A stretch of DNA of 64,000 bases. Origin: QHXW01 sp963752965 (lineage in GTDB: Bacteria; Acidobacteriota; Terriglobia; Bryobacterales; Bryobacteraceae). The stretch spans positions 372,001 to 436,000 of the forward strand of contig CAVWAJ010000007.1 of the NCBI GenBank assembly GCA_963752965.1, in the 5' to 3' direction. The notes below the pieces were generated by a model, which was given only the letters and a program-made list of their open reading frames with translations, was not told where the DNA came from and did no database searches. Numbering within the stretch: position 1 is the stretch's first letter; each line of letters begins with the position of its first letter. Positions 26,788-35,941 of the stretch are shown in pieces. Position numbers and translations under genes: made by a program.

Positions 26788-28296
26788 ATGAACATCAGCC
26801 GAATTTCTTTGCTTGCCTGCGGCCTTGCATTGACCCTCGCCCAGGCCGCCGCACAGACTTATGACCAGCGCATCGCCGATTCTCTGCGCCGTGTCGACCA
26901 AACCGTTGCGCAAGGCCCCTTCCAGGCCAACTGGCAATCGCTCGAAGCCTACCAGGTGCCCGGTTGGTACCGCGACGCCAAGTTCGGCATCTTCATCCAC
27001 TGGGGCGTCTATTCTGTCCCCGCGTTCGATAGCGAGTGGTATCCCCGCAACATGTATCTCGCGAAAGAGTCTGCCTTCAAACATCACATCGCGACTTTCG
27101 GCCCGCAATCCAAGTTCGGCTACAAGGATTTCATCCCCCGCTTCACCGCGGAGCACTTCGACGCCCGCCACTGGGCTGAAGTATTTCGAAAATCCGGTGC
27201 GAAGTACGTTGTGCCCGTGGCCGAGCACCATGACGGCTTTCCCATGTACGATTGCAGCTTCACCGAATGGAGCGCCGCCAAAATGGGGCCCAAGCGCGAC
27301 ATCGTGGGCGAGCTGGCAGCGGCCGTTCGCGCCGAGGGCCTGCACCTCGGGGCGTCCTCTCACCGCGCCGAACATTGGTGGTTCTACAACGGCGGCATGA
27401 GTTTCAATTCTGACGTCAAAGACCCGCGCTACGCCGCCTTCTACGGCCCCGCCAAACCCGATAAAACCCAGCCTGACGAAGCCTATCTGAACGACTGGCT
27501 GGCGCGCACCACTGAGATCGTGGACAAGTATCAGCCCGAGCTCATCTGGTTCGATTGGTGGATTGAGCAGCCGGTCTTCCAGCCCTACTTACAGAAATTC
27601 GCGGCCTTCTACTACAACCGTGGCGCTGAGTGGAAACGCGGCGTAGCGATCAACTACAAACACAAATCCTTTCCGGAGCGCGCAGCGGTGCTCGACATTG
27701 AGCGTGGTCAGCTCGACAAGCTGCGCCCCATTTTCTGGCAGACCGATACCTCCATCGGCGAGAAGTCCTGGGGATACATCGAGGGCGAAAAGTTCCGGAC
27801 CACCGATTTCCTCATCAGCGAGCTCGTCGATATCGTCAGCAAGAACGGCACTCTGCTGTTGAACATCGGCCCGCGGCCGGATGGCACAATTCCCGAACCG
27901 GTGGAGAAGACTCTCCTCGACCTCGGGCAATGGCTGTCGGTGAACGCGGAGGCGATCTACGGAACAAGGCCCTGGAAAGTGTATGGAGAAGGCCCCACGA
28001 AAGTAGTCGGCGGATCGTTCAAGGATACCGCCGGCCATTCGTTCACCGCGCAGGATATCCGATTCACCACCAAGGGAGACACGCTCTACGCCATCGCCCT
28101 GGCATGGCCACAGGACCGCAAGCTGACCATCAAATCGCTCGGCGCCGCCGCCTCCATCTCGAATGCGGACATCAAAACGGTGGAACTCGTCGGCTCCCCG
28201 GCGCAGCTCAAGTGGCAACGCAGCAAAGATGGTCTGCACGTCGAACTGCCAGCCGAAAAGCCGTGCGACTACGCCATCTCACTCAAGATCCGCTGA
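26788..28296 (+). CDS. Secreted alpha-L-fucosidase, GH29
   Basis: About 502 aa. The ATG at 26788 gives a good signal peptide (MNISRISLLACGLALTLAQAAAQ); an in-frame ATG at 26767 is possible. GH29 hallmarks: WYRDAKFGIFIHWGVYSVPAF, YVVPVAEHHDGFPMYDCSFTEW, PELIWFDWW (Asp is the nucleophile in this family), and LLLNIGPRPDGTI. A short C-terminal beta domain follows. It releases terminal alpha-L-fucose from glycans outside the cytoplasm. Confidence 0.93.
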   Translation: MNISRISLLACGLALTLAQAAAQTYDQRIADSLRRVDQTVAQGPFQANWQSLEAYQVPGWYRDAKFGIFIHWGVYSVPAFDSEWYPRNMYLAKESAFKHHIATFGPQSKFGYKDFIPRFTAEHFDARHWAEVFRKSGAKYVVPVAEHHDGFPMYDCSFTEWSAAKMGPKRDIVGELAAAVRAEGLHLGASSHRAEHWWFYNGGMSFNSDVKDPRYAAFYGPAKPDKTQPDEAYLNDWLARTTEIVDKYQPELIWFDWWIEQPVFQPYLQKFAAFYYNRGAEWKRGVAINYKHKSFPERAAVLDIERGQLDKLRPIFWQTDTSIGEKSWGYIEGEKFRTTDFLISELVDIVSKNGTLLLNIGPRPDGTIPEPVEKTLLDLGQWLSVNAEAIYGTRPWKVYGEGPTKVVGGSFKDTAGHSFTAQDIRFTTKGDTLYAIALAWPQDRKLTIKSLGAAASISNADIKTVELVGSPAQLKWQRSKDGLHVELPAEKPCDYAISLKIR

Positions 28297-28314
28297 CGCG
28301 GCATTTCGGGCTTT

Positions 28315-28343
28315 CTCTGCGTCTCAGCGCCTCTGCGGTGAGC
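28315..28343. repeat. CTCTGCGTCTC...CTCTGCGGTGA-type intergenic repeat
   Basis: Matches, imperfectly, the dispersed element of the form CTCTGCGTCTCTGCGGTGA that occurs between genes in many soil and aquatic bacteria. Related degenerate copies lie at 29541-29562 (same orientation) and 29692-29714 (reverse orientation). Function unknown. Confidence 0.55.
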
Positions 28344-28399
28344 TTGGTGTTCGATGTTGCTTCTGCGCCCGGCGCCGAATCATTGGACAATAGCGAAAG

Positions 28400-29455
28400 A
28401 TGAAACCGCTCCAGCAAATTGCCTTGCACGACCCGCTCGAGCTAGTGGTGCCCGCTTGCCTGCTGCTCGCGACCCTGGCGGTCGGCTATTTGGTGAAACG
28501 CCTGCTTTTCCGTGCGCTGCGCCGCTGGGCCGCCACAACCTCCAGCCAGCTCGACGAAGTCTTCACCAAGTCGCTGGGCACGCCCATCATGATCTGGTCG
28601 CTGATCCTGGGCATCTATTTCGCGACCGAATCCCTGGACCTTCCCGAGCGATTCCGCCAGAACGTCGAGCGCACGTTGCTGATCCTGGTGATTCTCTCGC
28701 TCACGCTGATGGTGTCCGGCTTGGCCGGCCATCTGATCCGTTTCTACGGCAGCCGCACGCCAGGCGCAATGCCCGCCACCACGCTTACGCAAAACCTCGT
28801 GCAGTTATTCATCGTGATGGTGGGCGTCGTGATCATGCTGAACCACCTGGGCATCTCCATCACGCCCATCCTGACAGCCCTCGGAGTCGGTGGCCTGGCT
28901 GTCGCTCTGGCGCTGCAAGACACGCTTTCTAATTTGTTCGCGGGCTTTTACATCAGCGTGGCTGGCCAGGTGCGCCTGGGCGATTACATCAAGCTCAGCT
29001 CTGGCGAAGCGGGTTACGTCACCGATATTAGCTGGCGCAGCACCACCATCCGCGCGCTCGGAAGTAATGTGATCATCATTCCCAATGCCAAGCTGGCGCA
29101 AGCCATCGTCACCAATTACTATCTGCCTGATCGTCACGTCTCGCTCAACATCCCCGTGAGTGTCAGCTACGATAGTGACCCTGAGCAGGTCGAGCGCGTC
29201 CTGCTGGAAGAGGTCAGTAACGGCGTAGGCACCATCCCCGGGCTGCTGGCCGAACCCTCGCCGAGCGTGCAATTGATCCCCGGCTTCGGTGATTCCACTT
29301 TGAACTTCACGCTCAACTGTTACGTGGCCGAGTTTGCCGACCAATTCCCCGTGCAACACCAGCTGCGCAAGCGGATCCTGAAGCGCTTCCGCGCCGAGCA
29401 CGTCGAGATGCCATATCCCACACGGACCGTCTACGTGCGCGAGGCTGGCGGTTAA
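28400..29455 (+). CDS. MscS-family small-conductance mechanosensitive channel
   Basis: 351 aa. Membrane helices at about 14-35, 60-80, 90-115 and 135-175; the last is the pore helix region PILTALGVGGLAVALALQDTLSNLFAGFY, strongly conserved in MscS. The beta domain (LGDYIKL...GYVTDISWRSTTIR, IIPNAKLAQAIVTNY) and C-terminal cytosolic domain follow. Opens on membrane tension to release solutes. GAAAG precedes the ATG. Confidence 0.93.
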   Translation: MKPLQQIALHDPLELVVPACLLLATLAVGYLVKRLLFRALRRWAATTSSQLDEVFTKSLGTPIMIWSLILGIYFATESLDLPERFRQNVERTLLILVILSLTLMVSGLAGHLIRFYGSRTPGAMPATTLTQNLVQLFIVMVGVVIMLNHLGISITPILTALGVGGLAVALALQDTLSNLFAGFYISVAGQVRLGDYIKLSSGEAGYVTDISWRSTTIRALGSNVIIIPNAKLAQAIVTNYYLPDRHVSLNIPVSVSYDSDPEQVERVLLEEVSNGVGTIPGLLAEPSPSVQLIPGFGDSTLNFTLNCYVAEFADQFPVQHQLRKRILKRFRAEHVEMPYPTRTVYVREAGG

Positions 29456-29540
29456 AAGACGGCGACTGGTTCGCACCCTGTAGTGGGGCGGCCGCCCTCG
29501 TCCGCGCAGGCCCCCCGGGCCCGGCTCTGCCATCGAGCAT

Positions 29541-29562
29541 CCTCGGCGTCTCGGCGTTGAGA
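29541..29562. repeat. Degenerate copy of the CTCTGCGTCTC-type intergenic repeat
   Basis: CCTCGGCGTCTCGGCGTTGA, same orientation as 28315-28343 with several substitutions. Confidence 0.4.
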
Positions 29563-29691
29563 TTGGACTACGGCCCTAACCCCCGGTTTCCCAACCGTTT
29601 CGTGATAATCTGACATGTGGCTGGCCGCAACTTGCAGGCTCTCGGTGGTTCACTTCCAAGCGAAGGCTGTTCGGCGCGGCTGGCCGCTTTC

Positions 29692-29714
29692 ATTCACCCA
29701 GAGACACGGCGCAC
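29692..29714. repeat. Reverse-oriented degenerate copy of the intergenic repeat
   Basis: TTCACCCAGAGACACGGCGC resembles the reverse complement form TTCACCGCAGAGACGCAGAG. Confidence 0.4.
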
Positions 29715-29998
29715 ACGAAACGGGAGCGCCGGCCGGAAGCTGGAGCGGCTCCCAGCCGGCGTATCGCTCAGTGTGCGATTCGTTGCTGTGCTACTCAGCC
29801 TGGGTTTGCTCTAACCCAATTTTTGCCCAGCCCCGCCGCAAAATCCAGATCGCTTTTGGTTAACAGCGCACATTTGCTGCCTGACGCGCCGCTTGCCGCT
29901 AAGCAAGCGCCCCAGAAACCGCCCTGGTCCGCCCCAATGGTTAGCATTAGGATGCTGTTTGTCGGCCAATCGTGCGCTGAGCTATAGTCGTTTTCACG

Positions 29999-31966
29999 AT
30001 GCGATTGACGTTCGTTAGTACGCTTGGCGTGCTCCTGTGCTCCAGTGCTTTGCTGGCGCAAGGCGGTTCCCGTTCCCCCATCGACGATGTCGTTGACTCC
30101 CTGTTTCATTTGCGGCAGTTGAGTGACGTCGCAATCTCGCCCGATGGTGTGAACGTGGCGTGGGTGCAATCTCATGAAGATCCGGGAACCGGCACGCTGA
30201 CTCTTTCGGTCTACACTTCAGACCTCCACAAGCCGGGTAGCGCCCCCCGGCGCGTTACGGCCGACAAAGACAAAGCCGAGCACTACGAGAACTCCGTCGC
30301 CTGGTCACCGGATGGAAGATTCCTTGCCTTTTTCTCGGACGCGGAGAAGGCTGGCCAGCCACAGCTCTACGTCACCGATCTCGACAAAGGGAAACTGCGC
30401 AAGCTCACTAGCGTCACCGGCGCAATGACCAGTCCTTCGTGGGCGCCGGATGGAAAGTCGCTCGCCGTCCTGTTCACAGAGAATGCGCCACACACGCCCG
30501 GACCTCTCGAGCCAGTGCCGGCCGAGACCGGCGTAATCAGCCAGCAGATTTTCATCCAGCGGCTCGCCGTCATCGATGTTGCATCGGGCAAACTGCGGCA
30601 GGTGTCGCCTCCGGATCTTTACATCCACGAATACGGCTGGTCGCCGGACAACCAGCGCTTTGTCGCCACTGGCTCGCCCGGACCCGGCGACGACAACTGG
30701 TGGATCGCGCAGCTCTACACCATCAATATTGACAGCGGCACAGCCACCTCGATTCTGAAGACTCCGCTACAGGTCGCGAACCCGGTTTGGTCTCCGGACG
30801 GAATGAGCATCGCGTTCATCGGTGGCCTGATGAGCGATGAGGGCTTTAACGGCGGTGATATTTACTCCCTTGCCGCCTCCGGCGGTGAGCCGCGCGATCT
30901 CACGCCGGATCGCAAAGCGTCTCCCAATTGGCTTCGGTGGCTTCCGTCGGGACAGATTCTTTTTACGGAGAACACCGATGGCGCCGTCGCTGTCGGTTTG
31001 CTGGACACTTCGGGTCCGGACGTGAAATCACTTTGGACGGAGAGCTCCGCGCTGCAACTTTCCGTCACACCCGATCTCAAGAACTCGGCGGTCATCCGCG
31101 ATTCGTTCAGCAATCCGCCGGAAGTCTGGGCCGGCCCCGTCGGCGAGTGGAAGCAGATCACGCGTATCAATGGCGACCTACATCCGTTCTGGGGTGAAGC
31201 GAAGAGCCTGCACTGGACGAGCGAAAGTTTCAACGTTCAGGGCTGGCTGGTGTACCCGCGGAACTACGATCCCTCCCGCCGGTACCCTCTCGTAGTTTCT
31301 GTGCACGGCGGCCCCGCCCGTATGATGACCTCACGATGGCCATCCACTTTTCAGTACGACATTATGCTCGCCGCCGCCGACTACTTCGTGCTGTGTCCCA
31401 ATCCACGCGGCAGCTACGGCGAGGGAGAAGCATTCACCCGCGCGAATGTGAAGGACTTCGGCTATGGCGACCTGCACGACATTCTGGCGGGTGTGGACCA
31501 GGTCGTGAGCACATTGCCCGTCGATCCCAATCGCATCGGTATCACCGGCTGGAGTTATGGCGGGTTCATGACCATGTGGGCCGTCACTCAAACCGACCGC
31601 TTCCGCGCGGCCGTGGCCGGCGCTGGTCTCGCGAACTGGCAGAGTTACTACGGCGAGAACTCAATCGACAAATGGATGATCCCGTATTTCGGCGCTTCGG
31701 TTTACGATGATCCGGCCGTGTACGCGCGCAGTTCGCCCATCACCTTCATCAAGAACGTGAAAACCCCGACCCTGATTCTGGTTGGCGAACGGGACGGCGA
31801 GTGTCCACTCCCGCAGTCCTACGAATACTGGCACGCGTTAGAGACGCTAGGCGTGGAGAATCAATTTGTGGTTTATCCAAATGAGGGACACCGGATTGCC
31901 AGGCCCGATCACCGCAGGGACATCGCCCGCCGCGCCATTGCCTGGTTTGACGGGCACTTGAAGTAA
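29999..31966 (+). CDS. Secreted S9-family prolyl oligopeptidase-like peptidase
   Basis: 655 aa. Signal peptide MRLTFVSTLGVLLCSSALLAQ. Residues about 30-390 form a beta-propeller of TolB/WD-like blades (VAWSPDGRFLAFFSD, PSWAPDGKSLAV, PVWSPDGMSIAF). The C-terminal alpha/beta-hydrolase domain holds the triad: Ser519 in GWSYGGF, Asp in GERDGECP and His in NEGHRI. Cleaves short peptides, probably in the periplasm as a dipeptidyl/acylaminoacyl peptidase. Convergent with the hut operon (3 nt gap). Confidence 0.93.
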   Translation: MRLTFVSTLGVLLCSSALLAQGGSRSPIDDVVDSLFHLRQLSDVAISPDGVNVAWVQSHEDPGTGTLTLSVYTSDLHKPGSAPRRVTADKDKAEHYENSVAWSPDGRFLAFFSDAEKAGQPQLYVTDLDKGKLRKLTSVTGAMTSPSWAPDGKSLAVLFTENAPHTPGPLEPVPAETGVISQQIFIQRLAVIDVASGKLRQVSPPDLYIHEYGWSPDNQRFVATGSPGPGDDNWWIAQLYTINIDSGTATSILKTPLQVANPVWSPDGMSIAFIGGLMSDEGFNGGDIYSLAASGGEPRDLTPDRKASPNWLRWLPSGQILFTENTDGAVAVGLLDTSGPDVKSLWTESSALQLSVTPDLKNSAVIRDSFSNPPEVWAGPVGEWKQITRINGDLHPFWGEAKSLHWTSESFNVQGWLVYPRNYDPSRRYPLVVSVHGGPARMMTSRWPSTFQYDIMLAAADYFVLCPNPRGSYGEGEAFTRANVKDFGYGDLHDILAGVDQVVSTLPVDPNRIGITGWSYGGFMTMWAVTQTDRFRAAVAGAGLANWQSYYGENSIDKWMIPYFGASVYDDPAVYARSSPITFIKNVKTPTLILVGERDGECPLPQSYEYWHALETLGVENQFVVYPNEGHRIARPDHRRDIARRAIAWFDGHLK

Positions 31967-31969
31967 GCC

Positions 31970-32884
31970 CTAGCGGCTAAAACGGCCCAGCAGCCCGGAA
32001 GCGAATGAAAGTAGAGCCAGGCCCGCAGCCATGACGGTGGCATCCGCCACGTCTTTCGTCGGGTCAATCTCCACCAGGTCCAGGATCCGTACCTTTGCGT
32101 GCGCCCCGCACAAACGCGCGGCGGTGCGCAGTTCCGCGGGCGTCAGCCCGCCCGGGCGCGATCCCGGCGTCGCAGGCGCAAATGCCCGATCGAGAACGTC
32201 CAGATCCAGATCGACGTAGATGGCCTCGACTTCTTGGTCTAAGCGGTCGAGTGCTTCCGATATCGCCGTCTCGATCCCCATAGCGCGCACTTCTGCTGCC
32301 GAGACGACTTTAATACCCGCCTCGCGCGCCACGTCGAAGTACGCGCGTGAGTTGGCGAATGGCTGAATGCCAATTTGCACGATCTGCGTTCCCGGCAAGC
32401 CGTCGGCCAGTAGAGCTCGCACCGGGTTTCCGTTCGACAGTTCCGGATTCAGGTCTCGTAGGTCGAGATGCGCATCCAACGTGAGCAATCCAGCGCGCGG
32501 AAGCTCGGCGCACATGCCGTGGCATCCGGGCCTGGTGATGCTGTTGTCACCACCCAGAAGTACGAGCGCCTCGGCTTCCGCCAGCGCGCTCCGCACCGCG
32601 GCGGCAAGGGGACCCAGTGCATCGGCCGGAGTCGAATCCGCTAACGGCAGGTCGCCCCGATCGATAGCGGCAACCCGCGCCAAGTCACGGTTGAATTCAA
32701 GGTCGTAGGTGCTGAACCGCGCCAGGATGGACCGTATAGAGGCCGGTGCCAGATCCGTGCGTCCCGGCGTGATCGACCCCAGCCGGAGCGGTGCTCCCAG
32801 CACAGCCAGACGGCAGGCCGGGCCGGCCGCGTGCGCGCCGCTCAGCCATGTGCTCGCTCGCGGCCAGTTTGCGTCATCGGGCAT
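31970..32884 (-). CDS. hutG: Arginase-family formimidoylglutamase-like hydrolase
   Basis: 304 aa from the ATG at 32884, chosen because AGAAGG lies 6 nt upstream and the overlap with hutI is then 11 nt (an upstream ATG at 32914 exists). Arginase-fold metal motifs: LDAHLD (Asp137, His139, Asp141) and DLDVLD (Asp227, Asp229). The first manganese ligand motif, normally GGDHS, reads GGDNS (Asn114). Last gene of hutU-hutI-hutG, so it probably converts N-formimidoyl-glutamate to glutamate. Whether two metals still bind is open. Confidence 0.82.
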   Translation of the reverse strand: MPDDANWPRASTWLSGAHAAGPACRLAVLGAPLRLGSITPGRTDLAPASIRSILARFSTYDLEFNRDLARVAAIDRGDLPLADSTPADALGPLAAAVRSALAEAEALVLLGGDNSITRPGCHGMCAELPRAGLLTLDAHLDLRDLNPELSNGNPVRALLADGLPGTQIVQIGIQPFANSRAYFDVAREAGIKVVSAAEVRAMGIETAISEALDRLDQEVEAIYVDLDLDVLDRAFAPATPGSRPGGLTPAELRTAARLCGAHAKVRILDLVEIDPTKDVADATVMAAGLALLSFASGLLGRFSR

Positions 32885-34178
32885 CGGCGGCCTTCTCTTT
32901 GGCACCCGTGTCAACCACCTTGCCTTGCCGGTAAATGATCGCGCCGCGCTTGATGGTCAGGTCCACGAGGTTGACGCCGAAGTAATAAGGGATTTCGCGG
33001 TAATCATTCGCGTTCACAATCGTCACGTCCGCCAGCTTGCCCGGTTCCAGCGAGCCGATGCTCTCCGCGCGGCCCACCGCATGCGCGCCATTGATGGTCG
33101 CTGCGGAAATGGCTTCCGCCGGCGACATCCGCATGTGTGTGCAGGCCAGCGATAGAACCAAGGGCATGCTGCACGTCGGGCTGGTGCCTGGATTGAAGTC
33201 TGTCGCGAGTGCGACAGCCGCGCCGCCCCCAATCAGCAAGCGGGCCGGTGCGTACCGATCCAACCCTAGATGATGGACCGAGCCCGGCAGCAGCGTCGCA
33301 ATGGTGGACGACCGGGCCAACGCGCGCGCGTCGTCGGCGTCCGCTTGCTCGAGATGATCCGCGCTGGTGGCCCCAAGTTCAGCGGCAAGCTGTGCGGCGC
33401 CTGTATGTGTGAACTGTTCCGCGTGGATTTTCAGTTCAAATCCGTTCTCACGCGCGCAAACGAGATATCGCCGTGCCTGGTCCACCGTAAACGCACCGCG
33501 ATCGCAATAGACGTCCGCGAAAGTGGCCAGCCGCTGCCGCCGGATGCGCGGCATTATTTCTTCGCACACCCATTGAATATAAGCGTCGGGACGATCCTTG
33601 TATTCGGGCGGAACGATGTGAGCGCCCAGGTAGGTCGGAACGATATCGAGTGGCTGGCCGTCGATGGCGGCGACAACCACCAGCGTTTTCATTTCCGCTG
33701 TCTCGTCCAAACCGTAGCCGGACTTTGCTTCGATGGTGGTGGTTCCTTGCCTCGCAAAATCGCGCATGGCGCGGCGCGCGGCCGCTTCCAGGTCGCGGGG
33801 CGCCGCAGCGCGCACGGCTTTCACACTGGCAAGAATGCCGCCGCCAGCCTCCGAGATTTCGTGGTAGTCCGCCCCGCGAAGCCGCATCTCGTAATCCAGC
33901 AGCCTCGGAGGGCCGTGCACCAGGTGCGTGTGGCTGTCCACAAAACCCGGCATCACCACACGACCCGCGGCATCGATTTCCGTGACGTCCCGCTCCCCGG
34001 CCGCTAGGCGCTCGACTTCTCCCGCTGGTCCGGCGGCGGCAATCAAGCCGTCGCGAATCAGTAGCGCCCCCTCGCGAATCAATCCTAGATCGCTCAGAGC
34101 ATCACCGCGTCGGTCACCTTCCGGACCGCGCAAGGTCAAGAGTTGTCCGGCGCGCCGGATCAGTAGAACGTCGCTCAT
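32874..34178 (-). CDS. hutI: Imidazolonepropionase
   Basis: 434 aa amidohydrolase, the third step of histidine breakdown: 4-imidazolone-5-propanoate to N-formimidoyl-glutamate. Motifs: GFVDSHTHLVHGP (metal HxH), EAKSGYGL, KIHAEQFTHTGAAQLAAELGATSADHLEQ, ATDFNPGTSP. It overlaps hutU by 4 nt (ATGA) and the hutG start by 11 nt. Size is as expected for the family (~405-430). Confidence 0.94.
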   Translation of the reverse strand: MSDVLLIRRAGQLLTLRGPEGDRRGDALSDLGLIREGALLIRDGLIAAAGPAGEVERLAAGERDVTEIDAAGRVVMPGFVDSHTHLVHGPPRLLDYEMRLRGADYHEISEAGGGILASVKAVRAAAPRDLEAAARRAMRDFARQGTTTIEAKSGYGLDETAEMKTLVVVAAIDGQPLDIVPTYLGAHIVPPEYKDRPDAYIQWVCEEIMPRIRRQRLATFADVYCDRGAFTVDQARRYLVCARENGFELKIHAEQFTHTGAAQLAAELGATSADHLEQADADDARALARSSTIATLLPGSVHHLGLDRYAPARLLIGGGAAVALATDFNPGTSPTCSMPLVLSLACTHMRMSPAEAISAATINGAHAVGRAESIGSLEPGKLADVTIVNANDYREIPYYFGVNLVDLTIKRGAIIYRQGKVVDTGAKEKAADAR

Positions 34179-35857
34179 GCGTTAGGCGCGTCTTGACTAG
34201 GCGCGCGCAGCCCCGCGCTCTTGGCGAACCGGACAGCCGGCTCATAACCGGCGTCGACATGGCGTAACACGCCGATTCCGGGATCGCAGGTAAGAACGCG
34301 CTCGATACAGCGCGCGCTGCTCGCCGTTCCGTCAGCCACGGTGACTTGCCCGGCGTGCAGCGAGTAGCCGATGCCCACGCCACCTCCGTTGTGCACCGAA
34401 ACCCAGCTCGCGCCAGCGGCGGTGTTTAGCAACGCGTTGAGAATCGGCCAGTCAGCGATCGCATCGCTACCATCGGGCATCCGTTCGGTTTCGCGATAGG
34501 GCGAAGCCACCGAGCCGCAGTCCAAATGGTCGCGGCCAATCACGATTGGCGCTCTCAACCGTCCGTCGGCCACCATGCGGTTCATTTCGAGCGCAAACCG
34601 CGCGCGCTCCCCGTATCCCAACCAGCAAATGCGCGCGGGCAATCCCTGGAAATGTACACGTTCACGGGCCAGAGAAATCCAACGCGTCAAGCTCGGGTTA
34701 TCGGAGAATAATCGGCAAACCAACTCATCAGTGGCGGCAATGTCCGAGGGGTCGCCGGAGAGCGCCACCCATCGGAATGGCCCCCGGCCTTCGGCGAATA
34801 GCGGGCGAATATACTCGGGTACGAAGCCGGGAATGTTGAACGCGTCTCTCACGCCACGGTCAGCGGCCATGCGCCTGATGTTGTTGCCGTAATCGAACGC
34901 GACGGAGCCCTGGCGCTGCAGTTCGAGCATGGCGCCGACGTGTGTGGCGATGGAATCGAGTGCGCGATCGACGTATTGTTTTGGGTCGGCCGCCCGCAGC
35001 TTCGCAGCCTCTTCCACCGAGTAACCTACAGGAATGTAGCCATTCAACGGGTCGTGCGCGCTGGTCTGGTCAGTCAGCAGGTCAGGAATGACGCCCCGGC
35101 GCGCAAGTTCCGGAAGCACTTCCGCGCAGTTGCCCACCAATCCAACTGACAGCGCTCGCTTCTCTGCCATCGCGTCGCGCAGCAACGGCAGAGCCTCATC
35201 CAAGTCGCGAGTCATGCGATCACAATAACCGCTTTGAATACGGCGTTCGACCCGCTGGGCGTCGACTTCGACACACAAAATTGCTGCGCCGTTCATGGTC
35301 GCCGCGAGCGGCTGAGCGCCACCCATGCCCCCCATGCCGCCCGTCACTACCAACTTGCCGGCGAGCGATCCCCCAAAATGTTTGCGCGCCGCCGAGGCGA
35401 AGGTTTCGTACGTGCCTTGCAAGATTCCCTGCGAGCCGATGTATATCCAGCTTCCTGCCGTCATCTGGCCGTACATGATGAGGCCGAGTTGTTCCAGTTT
35501 GCGGAACTCATCCCAATTGGACCATTGGCCGACCAAATTCGAGTTGGCGATGAGGACGCGTGGGGCTTCGTCGTGAGTGCGAAACACACCCACTGGTTTC
35601 CCCGATTGCACCAGCAGAGTTTCTTCGTTACCTAAGGCTTCGAGTTCACGCACGATGGCGTGGTATGAAGGCCAATCGCGCGCGGCCTTGCCGGAGCCGC
35701 CGTAAACGACAAGATCCTGCGGACGCTCGGCGACATCGGGATCGAGATTGTTCATGAGCATGCGCAGAGCGGCTTCCTGTTTCCAGCCTTTGCAACGAAG
35801 GGAAGAGCCGCGCGGAGCACGAATTGCAGCGGGAGCCAGAAGTTCCGAGGTGGGCAT
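34175..35857 (-). CDS. hutU: Urocanate hydratase
   Basis: 560 aa NAD-dependent urocanase, the second step of histidine breakdown. Family signatures include GWKQEAALRMLMNNLDPDVA, VYGGSGKAARDW, MYGQMTAGSWIYIGSQGI, the dinucleotide loop GGMGGMGGAQPLA, DQTSAHDPLNGY and GGVGIGYSLHAGQ. First gene of the operon. Histidine ammonia-lyase (hutH), the first step, is not nearby. Confidence 0.95.
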   Translation of the reverse strand: MPTSELLAPAAIRAPRGSSLRCKGWKQEAALRMLMNNLDPDVAERPQDLVVYGGSGKAARDWPSYHAIVRELEALGNEETLLVQSGKPVGVFRTHDEAPRVLIANSNLVGQWSNWDEFRKLEQLGLIMYGQMTAGSWIYIGSQGILQGTYETFASAARKHFGGSLAGKLVVTGGMGGMGGAQPLAATMNGAAILCVEVDAQRVERRIQSGYCDRMTRDLDEALPLLRDAMAEKRALSVGLVGNCAEVLPELARRGVIPDLLTDQTSAHDPLNGYIPVGYSVEEAAKLRAADPKQYVDRALDSIATHVGAMLELQRQGSVAFDYGNNIRRMAADRGVRDAFNIPGFVPEYIRPLFAEGRGPFRWVALSGDPSDIAATDELVCRLFSDNPSLTRWISLARERVHFQGLPARICWLGYGERARFALEMNRMVADGRLRAPIVIGRDHLDCGSVASPYRETERMPDGSDAIADWPILNALLNTAAGASWVSVHNGGGVGIGYSLHAGQVTVADGTASSARCIERVLTCDPGIGVLRHVDAGYEPAVRFAKSAGLRAPSQDAPNA

Positions 35858-35941
35858 AGCGGACCCAGTTACATGATAGCCCGCCCAGTAGCAGGAAGGA
35901 GCCGGAGGCCACGCCAGATAGCGCGGCCTCCGTTGAAAACA

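Larger units (their letters stand above)
29456..29998. other. Intergenic region without a convincing gene
   Basis: About 540 bp between mscS and the S9 peptidase. It contains two degenerate copies of the intergenic repeat (29541-29562 and 29692-29714). Short open frames, the longest 60-130 codons, lack family resemblance. The promoter of the peptidase gene should lie in the right-hand part. Confidence 0.5.
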
